From Xanthomonas sp. XNM01 (lineage in GTDB: Bacteria; Pseudomonadota; Gammaproteobacteria; Xanthomonadales; Xanthomonadaceae), in NCBI RefSeq assembly GCF_014851915.1, contig NZ_JACVAP010000001.1, forward strand, positions 1,054,001 through 1,118,000: 64,000 nt of DNA. Reading direction: 5' to 3'. Position 1 is the stretch's first letter, and each line of letters opens with the position of its first letter. A program made the translations under genes and the position numbers. Shown here in pieces: positions 26,029 through 35,288 of the stretch. Below the pieces are notes generated by a model. The model ran no database searches, had not been told where the DNA came from, and worked only from the letters and a program-made list of their open reading frames with translations.

Positions 26029-26778
26029 CTAGAGGTACTTCTTGAAGCTGCCTGCGGTCAGGCTCACGGCCAGTCCCAGCAAGGCGGCGCTGGGCAGCAG
26101 GATCAGCAGTGGATGCACAGAGATCGGCAAGGCCAGGTACGTGACCCATGGAAGTACGGCCAGCGGCATCAGGCTGGCTTTCGCGCGGTGGTAGATGAAG
26201 CCGGATTCCCGGCCAGCACCGAACCGGCGCACGTCGCGCCGCACCAGGCCATCGATCAGGCCGACGAACGCCGCGGTGAAGATCAGCGGCAACGTGAGCA
26301 CCAGAACCAGCAGGCGCACCAGGAACGTGAGCGTGGTGAAGGCCGCGGCGATCAGGTAGCTTTCGGTCCAGACATAGACCTGGCTGATGTAGTAGCGGAA
26401 GTTGCGCGTCTGTCCATGGCTGGGCGTGCGTGCGCGTTCGGCGGTCTGGCTCATGCGCTCCAGCAGCCCGGAACGCACGAACACCCATTCGTAGCCGGTA
26501 TCCACCAGCTCGTGCGCCGTGCGCCCCGGCTCCTGCACGACCACGCTGCGCGTGAAGTGGCTGGACAGGTGCCCCAGTTCGTACTGCAACATCTGCTGCG
26601 AGTGCCGCCAGCCCTGGTCCTTCCAGAACAGGTGCATGCCGACGCACTCCACGACGATCGAGAACAGCAGCGAGCCGATCAGTACCCCGAGCAGCCGGAA
26701 CGGCAAGGTGATGGTGCCGACGATCAGACCCTGGCGCTGGTTCTGCTCCCGCTGCGCCGTCGAGGCGGCGTCCTTCAT
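26029..26778 (-). CDS. ICE membrane protein, PFL_4697 family
   Basis: 249 residues, TIGR03747. Membrane segments near residues 25-45 (FRLLGVLIGSLLFSIVVECV), 145-175 (AAAFTTLTFLVRLLVLVLTL) and 205-240 (LPWVTYLALPISVHPLLILL), with a large soluble loop after the first. Encoded directly after TraD, overlapping its stop by 4 bases. By position a coupling-protein partner, comparable with TraD-adjacent membrane proteins in SXT. Last gene of the PilL-led operon. Confidence 0.88.
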   Translation of the reverse strand: MKDAASTAQREQNQRQGLIVGTITLPFRLLGVLIGSLLFSIVVECVGMHLFWKDQGWRHSQQMLQYELGHLSSHFTRSVVVQEPGRTAHELVDTGYEWVFVRSGLLERMSQTAERARTPSHGQTRNFRYYISQVYVWTESYLIAAAFTTLTFLVRLLVLVLTLPLIFTAAFVGLIDGLVRRDVRRFGAGRESGFIYHRAKASLMPLAVLPWVTYLALPISVHPLLILLPSAALLGLAVSLTAGSFKKYL

Positions 26779-28967
26779 GGCGAGGCCTCGTTGCCGGAAC
26801 CATCGCCGGTGGTGGTGGCCACTGCGGAAGGTTCGGCCGCAGCGGCGTCATCCAGCAGGTCGTCGGGCAGGCCGGTGTCCTGCAAGGCCGGGGAGCTGGT
26901 GAACTCCCACCACTGCGTGGCTTCGCTGTAGCTCTGGCGCATGTACCCAGCCAGTTGCTGCAAGTCCGCCGGCATCACTTCGTCCGGGTCCGGCGCCGGC
27001 AACGGCATGCGCACTTTCCAAAGCTGGCCTCCCTGCAGCAGCGCGAAGCACTGGCCCTTGGGCAGGCCGACGACATGCGACGGCTCGATCATCGGCACGC
27101 TGGACATGCTGATGCGGTCCTGGGTGTTCGACGTGAAATCGGTCGCCCCGCGAATGTCCGAGCTGTCGGTCGCACCGCTCACGATGGTGGTGGTATAGAC
27201 CTCGACCTTCGGCAGTTGCCGGGTCAGCAGTTCAGCGGTCGCGGTCTCGCGCACACGCAGCATGAACAGGTTGTTGAAGTTGCCGATGACCTGACCGGCC
27301 TTGGCGCGGTTGCCGATGCGGGCTTCGATGTCCGAGAGGGTCTGCGTGTAGGCGGTGACTTGCAGGCCGGCACCGCCGCCCTTGTTGATGAGCGGGATGA
27401 ACTCGTCGCCCATCAACTCGTTGAATTCGTCGGCGTGGACATTGATCGGCACGCGCGCACCGGCCGATGCGCCCGGCAGGCCATCGTCGATCCCGTGCTT
27501 GTAGATGTGCCCGGCGACCGACACGAGATCGCTGAACATCGAGTTGCCGACCGCTGCGGCGACCTCGGCGTCGGATAGCGCATCCAGGCCCACATAGACG
27601 ATGGCCCTCTTACGGATGATCTGCATCCAGTCGAAGATTGGGCGCGGGTCGGCCAGGTCGGAGTAGTTCGGGGCCAGGAGCTGCGCGATCTTGCCGCTGG
27701 TGAGCTTCTCCAGCAGCGGCAGCAGCGATGCGACGATCTTGTCGAAATAGGTCTTGTCGTAGCGGACGGCCGAGCGCAGGCCGTCCAGCACCGGGTCGTA
27801 GTTGCGTGCCTGCGAGAGGTACTGCTCCAGCGCCACCACACGCTTCTCGCGCCCGATCATGTTGCGCGGGATGTTCTTCTCGTTGAGCTTGGCCTCGATC
27901 TGGACGATCACCTCCCAGGCCTTGGGCTCTGTCTTGGCGAAGTAGTGCTGGGCGTACTCGATGAACAGCGCGTCGATGTTGATGACGTGCCGCTGGATCA
28001 GCATGTAGTCCGGGCGCTGCCCCAACTCCACCAACGCGCGCGCGATGATGTTGACGAAGCGCCAGGCGAACTCGCGGAACGCCGCGCTGTTGCCTTCGCC
28101 GGAGAGCTGCCCCGCGACGCGGGTGGCCACCTCGCTGATGCGGCCGAAGCGGCCCACGGCGTTGTAGCGCGCGGAAATGTCTGGCCAGCCCAAATGGAAA
28201 ACATAGAACTCGCCTTCGCGGCCCGCGCGCTTGGCCTCGACGTACATCCGCTTCAGGAGATCGGCATCGCCCTTCGGGTCGATGACGATCACGACCTCGT
28301 GCTCGCCCGCGGCGTTCACGCGCCGAATGTCCTGGGTCACGAACAGTTCGGCCAGCCGCGTCTTGCCGACGCGCGTGGTGCCCAGCACCAGGGAGTGGCC
28401 GACGCGCTCGCCGAGCGGCAGGCTGACGTCCACCTCCTCGGGTTCGATGCCGTGCAGGCGCGGCAGGCCACCCACAGGCGGCAGCGGCCGCACCGGGTTG
28501 AAAGGCACGTCCCAGCCGGTGAGCGCGGGCAGCCGGGACAGTGGGAACGGCGCGAACTCCAGCCGTTCTTCCAGCCTTCGCGCCAGCCGGTACGCGGGTG
28601 TCGGCTCGACGTAGCGGCGGAATTCAGGCCGGTACGTCTGCATCAGCCTATGGGTGTGCTTCTGCTCCCACAGGAACCCGCGCCCCACGAACAACCGCTG
28701 CTGGCTGACCGGCACGTCCTTGCTGGTCATCACGTACCGAGGCAGGCGGCGGATGTTGCGCCGGTAGCGCAGGATCACACGGGCATCGCGGTAGCGGATG
28801 GCGCCGTAGGCGCCGAACGCCAGCGCGCTGCCGACGCCCATGGACGGGCTCAGCGCGAGCGACCATGGGGCCACCAGGCACAGGAACGCGGCGCCTGCAC
28901 ACGCTGCGACGGTGTATAGCTCCACCGCTGGGCGCAGCAGAACCTCGACCGGCTGTTTCCCCGACAT
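26775..28967 (-). CDS. traD: Type IV coupling protein TraD (SXT/TOL subfamily)
   Basis: 730 residues, TIGR03743. Brings the relaxase-DNA complex to the channel. N-terminal membrane helices (AACAGAAFLCLVAPWSLALS, then SALAFGAYGAI), Walker A GTTRVGKT at about residues 196-203, Walker B region VVIVIDPKGDADLL near 225, and the TraD C-terminal motif INKGGGAGLQVTAYTQTLSD near 528. Start ATG 28965-28967, 5 bp after the PFL_4695 stop. Full length and intact. Confidence 0.95.
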   Translation of the reverse strand: MSGKQPVEVLLRPAVELYTVAACAGAAFLCLVAPWSLALSPSMGVGSALAFGAYGAIRYRDARVILRYRRNIRRLPRYVMTSKDVPVSQQRLFVGRGFLWEQKHTHRLMQTYRPEFRRYVEPTPAYRLARRLEERLEFAPFPLSRLPALTGWDVPFNPVRPLPPVGGLPRLHGIEPEEVDVSLPLGERVGHSLVLGTTRVGKTRLAELFVTQDIRRVNAAGEHEVVIVIDPKGDADLLKRMYVEAKRAGREGEFYVFHLGWPDISARYNAVGRFGRISEVATRVAGQLSGEGNSAAFREFAWRFVNIIARALVELGQRPDYMLIQRHVINIDALFIEYAQHYFAKTEPKAWEVIVQIEAKLNEKNIPRNMIGREKRVVALEQYLSQARNYDPVLDGLRSAVRYDKTYFDKIVASLLPLLEKLTSGKIAQLLAPNYSDLADPRPIFDWMQIIRKRAIVYVGLDALSDAEVAAAVGNSMFSDLVSVAGHIYKHGIDDGLPGASAGARVPINVHADEFNELMGDEFIPLINKGGGAGLQVTAYTQTLSDIEARIGNRAKAGQVIGNFNNLFMLRVRETATAELLTRQLPKVEVYTTTIVSGATDSSDIRGATDFTSNTQDRISMSSVPMIEPSHVVGLPKGQCFALLQGGQLWKVRMPLPAPDPDEVMPADLQQLAGYMRQSYSEATQWWEFTSSPALQDTGLPDDLLDDAAAAEPSAVATTTGDGSGNEASP

Positions 28968-28971
28968 GGCT

Positions 28972-29511
28972 TCATTGCTCGATGCCGGTGGCCGTGATCA
29001 GCGCCGGGTAGTGCCGCAGGCCCAGACGCTCGACCAGGTCGTCGCCGGACACGGGCGCGAGCGGCACACCGGGCACCAGGGCGCGCAGCCTCACCAGGCC
29101 CTGCACGGTCTCGACGTTGACCACCAGGCCGACCGCGCCGCGCTCGCGCAGCGCGGCCGCCTGGCGGCGCAGCCAGGCCCGGGACGCCTCGTCGTCGCCC
29201 ACGACCACGAAGGGCCGCAAGCCCGGGGCCTCGATGACCCGCCGCGCGACGGTGCCGGGCGTGAGCTTGGCGCTGCGCACCGGCAGCATCGCGGCCTCGT
29301 CCGCCGGCGTGGCGGGAACCTGGGGCGTCGGGATCGGCGGCCGGGCCGGCGCGTTGGCGCGCGGCTGGAGGTTCAGGGCTTCGTAGTACGGCAGCGCCGA
29401 CGCGCCGCCGCGGTCTTCGACCACGATCAGCGGCTCGCCGGCAAGCGAGACCAGCGGCAGACCCGCCAGCAGTACGAGCAGGCCCCGCAAGGCCAGATGG
29501 GATGTCGTCAT
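28972..29511 (-). CDS. ICE protein, PFL_4695 family
   Basis: 179 residues, TIGR03765. Signal peptide (GLLVLLAGLPLVSLAGEP), then a soluble periplasmic domain with LIVVEDRGGASALPYYEALN and a conserved end GDDLVERLGLRHYPALITATGIEQ split by VxPxxG turns. Function in the mating apparatus unknown. Overlaps the lytic transglycosylase stop by 4 bases; precedes traD. Confidence 0.88.
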   Translation of the reverse strand: MTTSHLALRGLLVLLAGLPLVSLAGEPLIVVEDRGGASALPYYEALNLQPRANAPARPPIPTPQVPATPADEAAMLPVRSAKLTPGTVARRVIEAPGLRPFVVVGDDEASRAWLRRQAAALRERGAVGLVVNVETVQGLVRLRALVPGVPLAPVSGDDLVERLGLRHYPALITATGIEQ

Positions 29512-30113
29512 GGGGATGTCTCCTGACGCGCGGCGAGGACCGCGGCGGTTGGGCGCGCGCCCTGCACGCGGGCAAGGTGGCGGGATACGCTGCGCCGGTA
29601 GCGGGCGGCAGGCTCGCCCCCGGCAGGACGGTGGTAGCGGCCAATCGCCAGCAACCAGTCCTCGCCGGGGGTGTGCTGCTCGCGCAGGATCTCGGCGGCG
29701 ATGGCAAGGTTCCGGTACGGGTCGAGCAAGTCGCAGGCGCTGGCGTAGCGCTGCTGGTGGTAGCCGAGGTTGATCTGGCCCAGGCCCGCGTCAATGCGCG
29801 TGTGGGGCGTGGAGCGCATCGCCCGCTGCAAGCCCGCGCAGGCATCGGCACTGGTCGCATAGCGGCGCGACTGGCCGGCGACATTGAGCGACCACGGCCA
29901 CGGGACGATGCGCCCGTTGCGGCGGATGCCGCTCTCCTGCAAGGCCACGGCGTAGAGCACCGTCGAGGGGATGCCCGCGCGCTGCGCGGCGAGCTGGTAG
30001 GCCGGTGGCGGAACCTCCTGGGCCTGGGCGGCGCAGGCGCACAAGCCAACGGCGAGCACCAGCGCGCGCAGGAACTGCGAAACAGAGGTGGCGACTACGG
30101 CTGGCGCTGCCAT
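29508..30113 (-). CDS. Lytic transglycosylase-like transfer protein
   Basis: 201 residues. Signal peptide (LRALVLAVGLCACAAQAQ), then an SLT/lysozyme-like domain: catalytic Glu60 in YAVALQESGIR, GLGQINLGYHQQRYASACDL near residue 110 and AAEILREQHTPGEDWLLAIG near 140. It opens local holes in peptidoglycan for the secretion channel (VirB1-like). The ATG 30111-30113 lies within the end of the PFL_4693 gene (19-bp overlap). Confidence 0.9.
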   Translation of the reverse strand: MAAPAVVATSVSQFLRALVLAVGLCACAAQAQEVPPPAYQLAAQRAGIPSTVLYAVALQESGIRRNGRIVPWPWSLNVAGQSRRYATSADACAGLQRAMRSTPHTRIDAGLGQINLGYHQQRYASACDLLDPYRNLAIAAEILREQHTPGEDWLLAIGRYHRPAGGEPAARYRRSVSRHLARVQGARPTAAVLAARQETSP

Positions 30114-30820
30114 TGGCCGTTCACCTCGCGCACGACGGCCGGAAGGTCGCCGGGCAGGCCCAGCGACAGCCAGCGGCCGCGGTCGTGGTTGAGCGTGATG
30201 CTGCCGCTGCGCACGCGCGCCGGATCGACGTTCGAGCGCTTGGCCCAGTCGCGGATGCGCGCGTCGTCCTGGCGGCTGCCGACCATGTACAGGTCGAACT
30301 CGGCCCCCGATGTTTGCAGGCGCTGCACGAGCTGCCCGCAGGCCGCGCAGCCGTCCTTGACGAACACCGCCGTGCGGCCGGAGCCGCGCGTGGCTCCGGC
30401 GAGAGGCTTGTCGTCGGGCAAGTTCACCCGCTGCATGCCGGGGTTCAGGCGCTGCCAGGCCTCGTCGTAGGCCCTCTGGTAGGCGAGCAGCTTCTCCACG
30501 CGGCGCGCTTCGACCTGCACCTGCAGCTCGGCGTAGCGGCGCCGTTCCTCGTCGGTGCGGGCTTCGATGCCCAGGGCCGACAACGGGTCCAGGTTGGGCG
30601 AGTAAATTCCCAGCGGCCCGTCCATCAGTTCGCGGTAGCGCACCCACTCCTGCGGTTGCAGGCCCCAGTCGCTCGCCACCCGGTCGTCCAGAACGCGAGC
30701 GGCCAGCGGGAGCTCCTGGCTCTGCGCATTGCGGGCGGGAGCCGCAGGCGGCTGCTGCGCCCAGACGGGCCACTGGGTGGACGCCAGCAGGAGCGCGGAA
30801 AGGATGATCGATGGCTTCAT
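30095..30820 (-). CDS. ICE protein, PFL_4693 family (thioredoxin-like)
   Basis: 241 residues, TIGR03759. Signal peptide (ILSALLLASTQWPVWAQ), a helical charged middle (RRRYAELQVQVEARRVEKLL) and a C-terminal thioredoxin-like segment with CxxC in VFVKDGCAACGQLVQRLQ. Probably a periplasmic redox or assembly factor. ATG 30818-30820, 14 bp after the preceding gene. Confidence 0.88.
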   Translation of the reverse strand: MKPSIILSALLLASTQWPVWAQQPPAAPARNAQSQELPLAARVLDDRVASDWGLQPQEWVRYRELMDGPLGIYSPNLDPLSALGIEARTDEERRRYAELQVQVEARRVEKLLAYQRAYDEAWQRLNPGMQRVNLPDDKPLAGATRGSGRTAVFVKDGCAACGQLVQRLQTSGAEFDLYMVGSRQDDARIRDWAKRSNVDPARVRSGSITLNHDRGRWLSLGLPGDLPAVVREVNGQWQRQP

Positions 30821-30834
30821 GCAATCTGCTCCGG

Positions 30835-31476
30835 TCAGGGAATCGCTACGCGGCGGGTCTGGTCGCCGGCCTGGAACACCGCGGTGTTGCCCTCGACGGC
30901 CTGCAAGCGCCACGGGCCGACCGCATCGCCGGGTAGCAGCACCTGAAGCTGGTCGGGCGTGAAGTCGCCATTGCTCGGCGCGACGGACACGCTGCGCTCG
31001 CCGGCACGCAATTCGGCACCGACGATGCGGAACGGGAGCGGCGGCGGTTCGGGCTTGGCGGTGGGCTTGTTCATGGTGCGCGGCTGGTCGGGTGCAGCGG
31101 CGCGCGCAGCGGTCTGCCGCGCCTTGACTTGCTCGACTTCGGCGCGCAGTGCCTGAAGATCGTCGGCAGCGGCATAGGCGCTCAGCGATTTCTCGACCTG
31201 GGCCGCGCGTGCTTCCAGGATTTGGCGGGTGTCCTTGAGGTCCGCCGCCGTGGCGATGGCCGGACGCTGCTGGATGGCCTCGATGTTCTCGGCCAGGCCT
31301 GTCGCCTGCGCTTCGAGGCGTTGCAGGCGGGAATCGAGGCGCTCCTGGTCGGTCTGGTCGTTCATCGCCTGGTAGCCGAGGGCGACGAGGACACTCAGGC
31401 CGATCAGCCAGAGCCACATCAGGCTCTGCACCACCACGGCGGCCGTTGAACGATGGGCGGGCTGCGGGGCGTTCAT
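30835..31476 (-). CDS. Conserved ICE coiled-coil membrane protein
   Basis: 213 residues. One N-terminal transmembrane helix (VQSLMWLWLIGLSVLVALGY), a long coiled coil (about residues 42-130) and a C-terminal beta-type domain (PFRIVGAELRAGERSVSVAP; GDAVGPWRLQAVEGNTAVF). It sits between PilL and PFL_4693 in related elements and is sometimes mislabelled a chemotaxis receptor. Probably an envelope-spanning scaffold; role inferred from architecture only. Confidence 0.8.
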   Translation of the reverse strand: MNAPQPAHRSTAAVVVQSLMWLWLIGLSVLVALGYQAMNDQTDQERLDSRLQRLEAQATGLAENIEAIQQRPAIATAADLKDTRQILEARAAQVEKSLSAYAAADDLQALRAEVEQVKARQTAARAAAPDQPRTMNKPTAKPEPPPLPFRIVGAELRAGERSVSVAPSNGDFTPDQLQVLLPGDAVGPWRLQAVEGNTAVFQAGDQTRRVAIP

Positions 31477-32072
31477 GGCTGGCCTCCCGATGCCGCGGGC
31501 GCCAGCGGGAACGTCTGCACCGCCTCGGCGGCGGGCGGCGCGGGTACGTTGTCGGCGGTCATGCTGTAGCCGGGCCGCTCGAAGCAGACTTGCCGCGCGC
31601 GGTCATCCGCGTGCAGTTCCCAGGCCGGACCAGCCAGGGTGAGCAGCGCATCGCGCAGGGTCATGGGGCCGAGGTGCAGGTGCGCCGCCGGCAGCGGCAG
31701 TGCGTACAGCTCGATCACCGCGTGCGCCGTCTGGCATAAGCCGTAACCGCTGCGCTTGAGCACATGCCGTAGCCCGTCGCCGACCGTGGCGCGGGCATCC
31801 TCGGGCATCGACACGTCGATGGTCTGCAACAGCAGGTCGCGCTGCGCTGCCGTCGGTGCCAGTTCCACGAGGGTGTAGCGGCCGTAGCGCACGACGGGGA
31901 TGTACTCGGGCGCCTCGGGTACGGGCGCGGCCGAGACTTCCTCGATGGTGTCGGGCGCGACCGGCGCGCTCGTCGTCGCGCAACCGCCAGCCAGCACCGA
32001 CCAAAGCAGGCCGAGAAAACCCGCCAGCAGGCGGCGTTCGGGATGGTGAAACCAGGGTGGAGAGGGGCACAT
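31473..32072 (-). CDS. pilL: PilL N-terminal-domain ICE lipoprotein (TIGR03748)
   Basis: 199 residues. Lipoprotein-type signal (LLAGFLGLLWSVLAGGCATT; Cys31), then the PilL_N domain: EYIPVVRYGRYTLVELAPTA near residue 55 and VGDGLRHVLKRSGYGLCQ near 95, a secretin-N-like fold. First gene of the operon leading to TraD. Preceded by the shared promoter motif 58-88 bases upstream. Confidence 0.88.
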   Translation of the reverse strand: MCPSPPWFHHPERRLLAGFLGLLWSVLAGGCATTSAPVAPDTIEEVSAAPVPEAPEYIPVVRYGRYTLVELAPTAAQRDLLLQTIDVSMPEDARATVGDGLRHVLKRSGYGLCQTAHAVIELYALPLPAAHLHLGPMTLRDALLTLAGPAWELHADDRARQVCFERPGYSMTADNVPAPPAAEAVQTFPLAPAASGGQP

Positions 32073-32129
32073 GGCGCGTCGTCCTGAAACATCGAGCCCT
32101 CACCATCGCCGCTCGGGCCACGAGCGGCA

Positions 32130-32160
32130 GCAAACAATGCGAACCAGGCAGCGCCCGATT
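32130..32160 (-). promoter_or_regulatory. Shared transfer-operon promoter motif (copy 1)
   Basis: Minus strand AATCGGG, 9 bases, GTTCGCATTGTTTGC, 58-88 bases before the pilL ATG. Same spacing and sequence pattern as before the RAQPRD operon. Candidate binding site for the ICE master activator. Confidence 0.55.
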
Positions 32161-32180
32161 TCCCGGCAGCCTCGCTCCAA

Positions 32181-32203
32181 AGAAAAAGGCCCCCGAAGGG
32201 GCC
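32181..32203 (-). terminator. Rho-independent terminator
   Basis: Minus-strand hairpin GGCCCC-TTCG-GGGGCC followed by TTTTTCTTT, 27 bases after the stop of the 212-residue gene. It separates that gene from the pilL promoter. Confidence 0.85.
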
Positions 32204-32230
32204 AGTGAAAACGCATCGGGCTTCGCTCGA

Positions 32231-32869
32231 TCAATCCCGAGCCAGCTTCAGGCCGGGATCGACCTGTGCCAGTTGGGTGTGCGACCAGCAGCGGACGAAC
32301 TGCCCGTTCTCGCCGAGCGGCCGGTTCGCCACCGCCGCCGAATACTCTTCGGTGTCGCTGGTGTCGTAGCAGATGACCTTGATCTCGCCGGGGCTGCCGG
32401 AGCCTCCGATGCAGGCGACCGCGACTTGCATCTCGATCTCGCTGCCGTCGGCAGGTTCGGTCGAGGGGATGACGGCTCGGCCCGTGGGGGCGTCGTCGTC
32501 CATGCCCATGCGCTCGCGCATCTCGTCGGCGAATGCCTCGGGGGCCATCAGGCCATAGCGCGCCAGGCGCACGGGAATGTCCTCGGCGCTGAGGTTGCCG
32601 TCCTCGATGCGCTGTTGCATGAAGGCGGCGATCTCGGTTTCCAGCGTTTCGCGATCGGCCGCCGAAGGCACCTCGGACACATCGATCGACCAGGTGTCCA
32701 CTTCGGCGGCGGTTTCGCCAGTCAGAAGACCCTCGCCGATGGCGAGTTCGCACATGCGTTCCAGCCGTGCCAGCAATTCCGGCGCGGCCTCGCTGTTGAG
32801 CAGATAGGTCACGTCCAGCGTCAAGCGCGCATTGACGGTTTCGGGCGTGGCTTGGGTAGTAGCGTTCAT
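32231..32869 (-). CDS. Hypothetical ICE protein (212 aa)
   Basis: 212 residues, acidic, no signal or membrane segment. The N-terminal part (LTLDVTYLLNSEAAPELLAR) looks helical, and an extended C-terminal segment EIKVICYDTSDTEEYSAAVA suggests a small alpha/beta domain. Strong GGAGATTTTC ribosome site before ATG. It has its own hairpin leader and its own terminator, so it may be a monocistronic unit. Family not recognised; genes of this type border the transfer region in related ICEs. Confidence 0.75.
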   Translation of the reverse strand: MNATTQATPETVNARLTLDVTYLLNSEAAPELLARLERMCELAIGEGLLTGETAAEVDTWSIDVSEVPSAADRETLETEIAAFMQQRIEDGNLSAEDIPVRLARYGLMAPEAFADEMRERMGMDDDAPTGRAVIPSTEPADGSEIEMQVAVACIGGSGSPGEIKVICYDTSDTEEYSAAVANRPLGENGQFVRCWSHTQLAQVDPGLKLARD

Positions 32870-32897
32870 GAAAATCTCCTTGGGATGAAAAAAGCGC

Positions 32898-32928
32898 AGC
32901 CACGTCCACGGAGACCGTGGGCGTGGCT
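32898..32928 (-). promoter_or_regulatory. Leader hairpin of the 212-aa gene
   Basis: AGCCACG-TCCACGG-AGA-CCGTGGG-CGTGGCT, a 14-bp stem, followed on the minus strand by a U-run (GCGCTTTTTT) just ahead of the ribosome site. It looks like an attenuator or mRNA-stabilising leader, one of the recurring leaders in 32-52 kb. Confidence 0.6.
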
Positions 32929-32982
32929 ACAAGGTGGGAACAACGGAAAGCCGGCGGCGCGAGGCCGGCGTTGGCGTGGGGA

Positions 32983-35265
32983 TCAGGCGGCGACCAGTTG
33001 CCGGGCCAGTGCGACCTCGACGGAATCACCGTCCTGGTTGAGCACATCCAGCCCGGATTCGGGTACATCGCCGGACGTGCTTTGGGACACGAGGATCTTC
33101 TTGGCCATCAGCGCGAGGCACGCCATCTGCGAAGAGGCGGCGTATCCCAGGTAGATCACCTTCACGGCGAGCTTCTGGCCGATGCGCCACGAGCGGCGCG
33201 CGGCCTGCTGCAGCGTGTACACGTTCCACCCCGATTGCAGGAAAACAATCGTCGGAAATTCGAGCAGGTCCAACCCCGTCTTGACGAGTTCGGGGTTCGT
33301 GATGAGCACGTCGATGCCCCGGTCGATCTGCTCGGCAATCCAGTCCTCGCGCTGGCTGGCATCCACGCTCGCGCGCAGTACCGCCACCCGAAAACCTTCC
33401 TGCTCCAGCAGCATCTTCAGCCGGCTCGTGGTGTCCCGCGTGCCGGTATAGACCGAATACACCAGGGTCTTGCGACCCGCTTCCTTCTCCTGGCGGCAGA
33501 TGTCGATCAGCTCGCGCTCCTTGGGCATCACCTCCAGGTCGTTGAACTGGGCCGGGGTGAATGCCAGTACCTCGCGCGTGCGCGGATGGCGGACCGTCTC
33601 TGCCCTGAAGCAGCAGTCGGGCCACGCCAGCAGCGTGTTGAGGACCACGCCCAGCAAGGTGGTGTCCCGCTTGCGCAGGGCCTCCTTGAGCTGTTGCGTG
33701 AGGCTGGAAGCCAGCTTCTGATACGCCTCGCCTTGCTCGGCGCTCATCGCCACGTCCCGGAACTCCTCCTCATACGGCGGCAGAACACCGCCGATGTCTC
33801 GCAGCTTCAGGAAGATGGTGTACGGCAGGATGCACCGCAGCACGCCCTTGGGGCCGAAGCCGGGGGCCTTGACCGTTCTGACCGTGACCTTGCTGCCCTT
33901 GGCCGTCTTGTGCGCCGGACCGTCGGACTCGGAGTAGATGTCCTTGAGGACGCCGTGATCCCTCATAAAGGCCATGGCGGCTGCGTTCATGCTGCCGTTG
34001 CGGCCTGGGATGTAGCCGTCCTCGATCATGCGGCCCGGAAGCGCGCGGAACAGCAAGTGGAAAAGATCGTCGGCGTAGCCGCCCATCAGCGTGCCGGTGA
34101 GCGAGACCGTCTTGCGGACCTTGGACGCGATGACGCCCATGGCCTGGCCTTGCGCCGAACCGCCCGTCTTGTACTCGTGGGCTTCGTCTGCGATGAGCAA
34201 GTCGAACGTGCTGCGCGGCAGATACCGCTTCACATATTCGCTGGGTTGGTAGCCGCCTTCACCGAAGCCGAATTCCATGTTCGCCATGGACCGTTCCATT
34301 CGGTGCGCCTGACGGTCAGAGAAGACCAGCTTCCCGCTCGCGTCCATCAGGTTGATGAAGTTGTGCAGGTTGTCGCCGAGCATCGAGGCCAGGAAGCTGT
34401 CCCCGAAGGTCTTCATCAGCTTCTGCGCGGTGGCTTCGCCGATGGTGGGAATACGCTTCAGGGCACGAAGCACGGCCGAGGACTGGTCGCTGCCGGACAG
34501 TGACCGCGGACGCATCAGCGTCCACAGCGCGCCGCCGCAGCCATTGCACTTGCGGCGGAACTCTTCCGCCTCCAGCTCCTGAGCGGTGATCGGCTCGCCG
34601 TCGAGGTTGGTGACGACCTCCCCGCAGTGCGGGCAGGCCCCCACGTCGCCGTGACGGGTGTGCTTGCGCGCGAAGGCGGGTTTCCAGTGGAACCCCATCC
34701 TCATACGGACACGACCGAGGACGAAAAACTCCTGCGCCGGCGAAGGCACACCAAGCTGCTCGCGCAACTTGATGAGCTTGAGCAGAGTATCCGGGCCATT
34801 GAGCACCCAGACCGTTGCGCCCGCGACGGTTTCGAGGATTTCCCGGCGCCACTTGTAAACGAGGTGCGGCGGGCTCAGGACGAGCGTGCGGCGATAGCCC
34901 TCGGCATGCAGGACCGCGGCCAGCGCAATGCCGATCGTGGTCTTTCCGGTGCCCATCTCGCCGTTGACGAAGACGGCCCGCTCGCCTTGGTTGACGAGCA
35001 GTTCCGAGGCCGCATGCACGACCTCGGCCTGGGCGGGGAACAACTGGCGCTTCAGCCCGGCCAGCACCAGTTGCCGGTGCGGGCGCGGCGTGCCGCTATA
35101 GACGGGCGGGTTCGCCCGGTTGAGGGATTCCAGCAGCTCGTCTCCGAACTCGGAAACGAAGTCCTGAAGGCTCATGGATAGCTCGGACGGTTCCTGTTCG
35201 AGCAGGTCGTCCATCGGGGACGAGGTATCAGCGGCCGGCGCCGCGTCGATGACTTGTGCGTTCAT
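32983..35265 (-). CDS. SNF2/DEAH-type helicase with inserted zinc ribbon
   Basis: 760 residues. Helicase motifs: Walker A NGEMGTGKTT near residue 100, TLVLSPPHLVYKWRREIL (Ia), DEAH in LLIADEAHEYKTGG near 372, SLTGTLMGG (III) and SNF2 motif VI QQAARRSWRIGQK near 705. A C4 zinc ribbon (CPHCGE...CNGCGG) is inserted at about residues 218-256. A DNA translocase or remodeller carried by many ICEs of this class, role unknown; it could aid replication, protection or anti-defence. ATG 35263-35265 with CGGAG upstream; an open extension upstream has no site. Confidence 0.88.
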   Translation of the reverse strand: MNAQVIDAAPAADTSSPMDDLLEQEPSELSMSLQDFVSEFGDELLESLNRANPPVYSGTPRPHRQLVLAGLKRQLFPAQAEVVHAASELLVNQGERAVFVNGEMGTGKTTIGIALAAVLHAEGYRRTLVLSPPHLVYKWRREILETVAGATVWVLNGPDTLLKLIKLREQLGVPSPAQEFFVLGRVRMRMGFHWKPAFARKHTRHGDVGACPHCGEVVTNLDGEPITAQELEAEEFRRKCNGCGGALWTLMRPRSLSGSDQSSAVLRALKRIPTIGEATAQKLMKTFGDSFLASMLGDNLHNFINLMDASGKLVFSDRQAHRMERSMANMEFGFGEGGYQPSEYVKRYLPRSTFDLLIADEAHEYKTGGSAQGQAMGVIASKVRKTVSLTGTLMGGYADDLFHLLFRALPGRMIEDGYIPGRNGSMNAAAMAFMRDHGVLKDIYSESDGPAHKTAKGSKVTVRTVKAPGFGPKGVLRCILPYTIFLKLRDIGGVLPPYEEEFRDVAMSAEQGEAYQKLASSLTQQLKEALRKRDTTLLGVVLNTLLAWPDCCFRAETVRHPRTREVLAFTPAQFNDLEVMPKERELIDICRQEKEAGRKTLVYSVYTGTRDTTSRLKMLLEQEGFRVAVLRASVDASQREDWIAEQIDRGIDVLITNPELVKTGLDLLEFPTIVFLQSGWNVYTLQQAARRSWRIGQKLAVKVIYLGYAASSQMACLALMAKKILVSQSTSGDVPESGLDVLNQDGDSVEVALARQLVAA

Positions 35266-35288
35266 GGTGATGCTCCGAAAAGAAGAAC

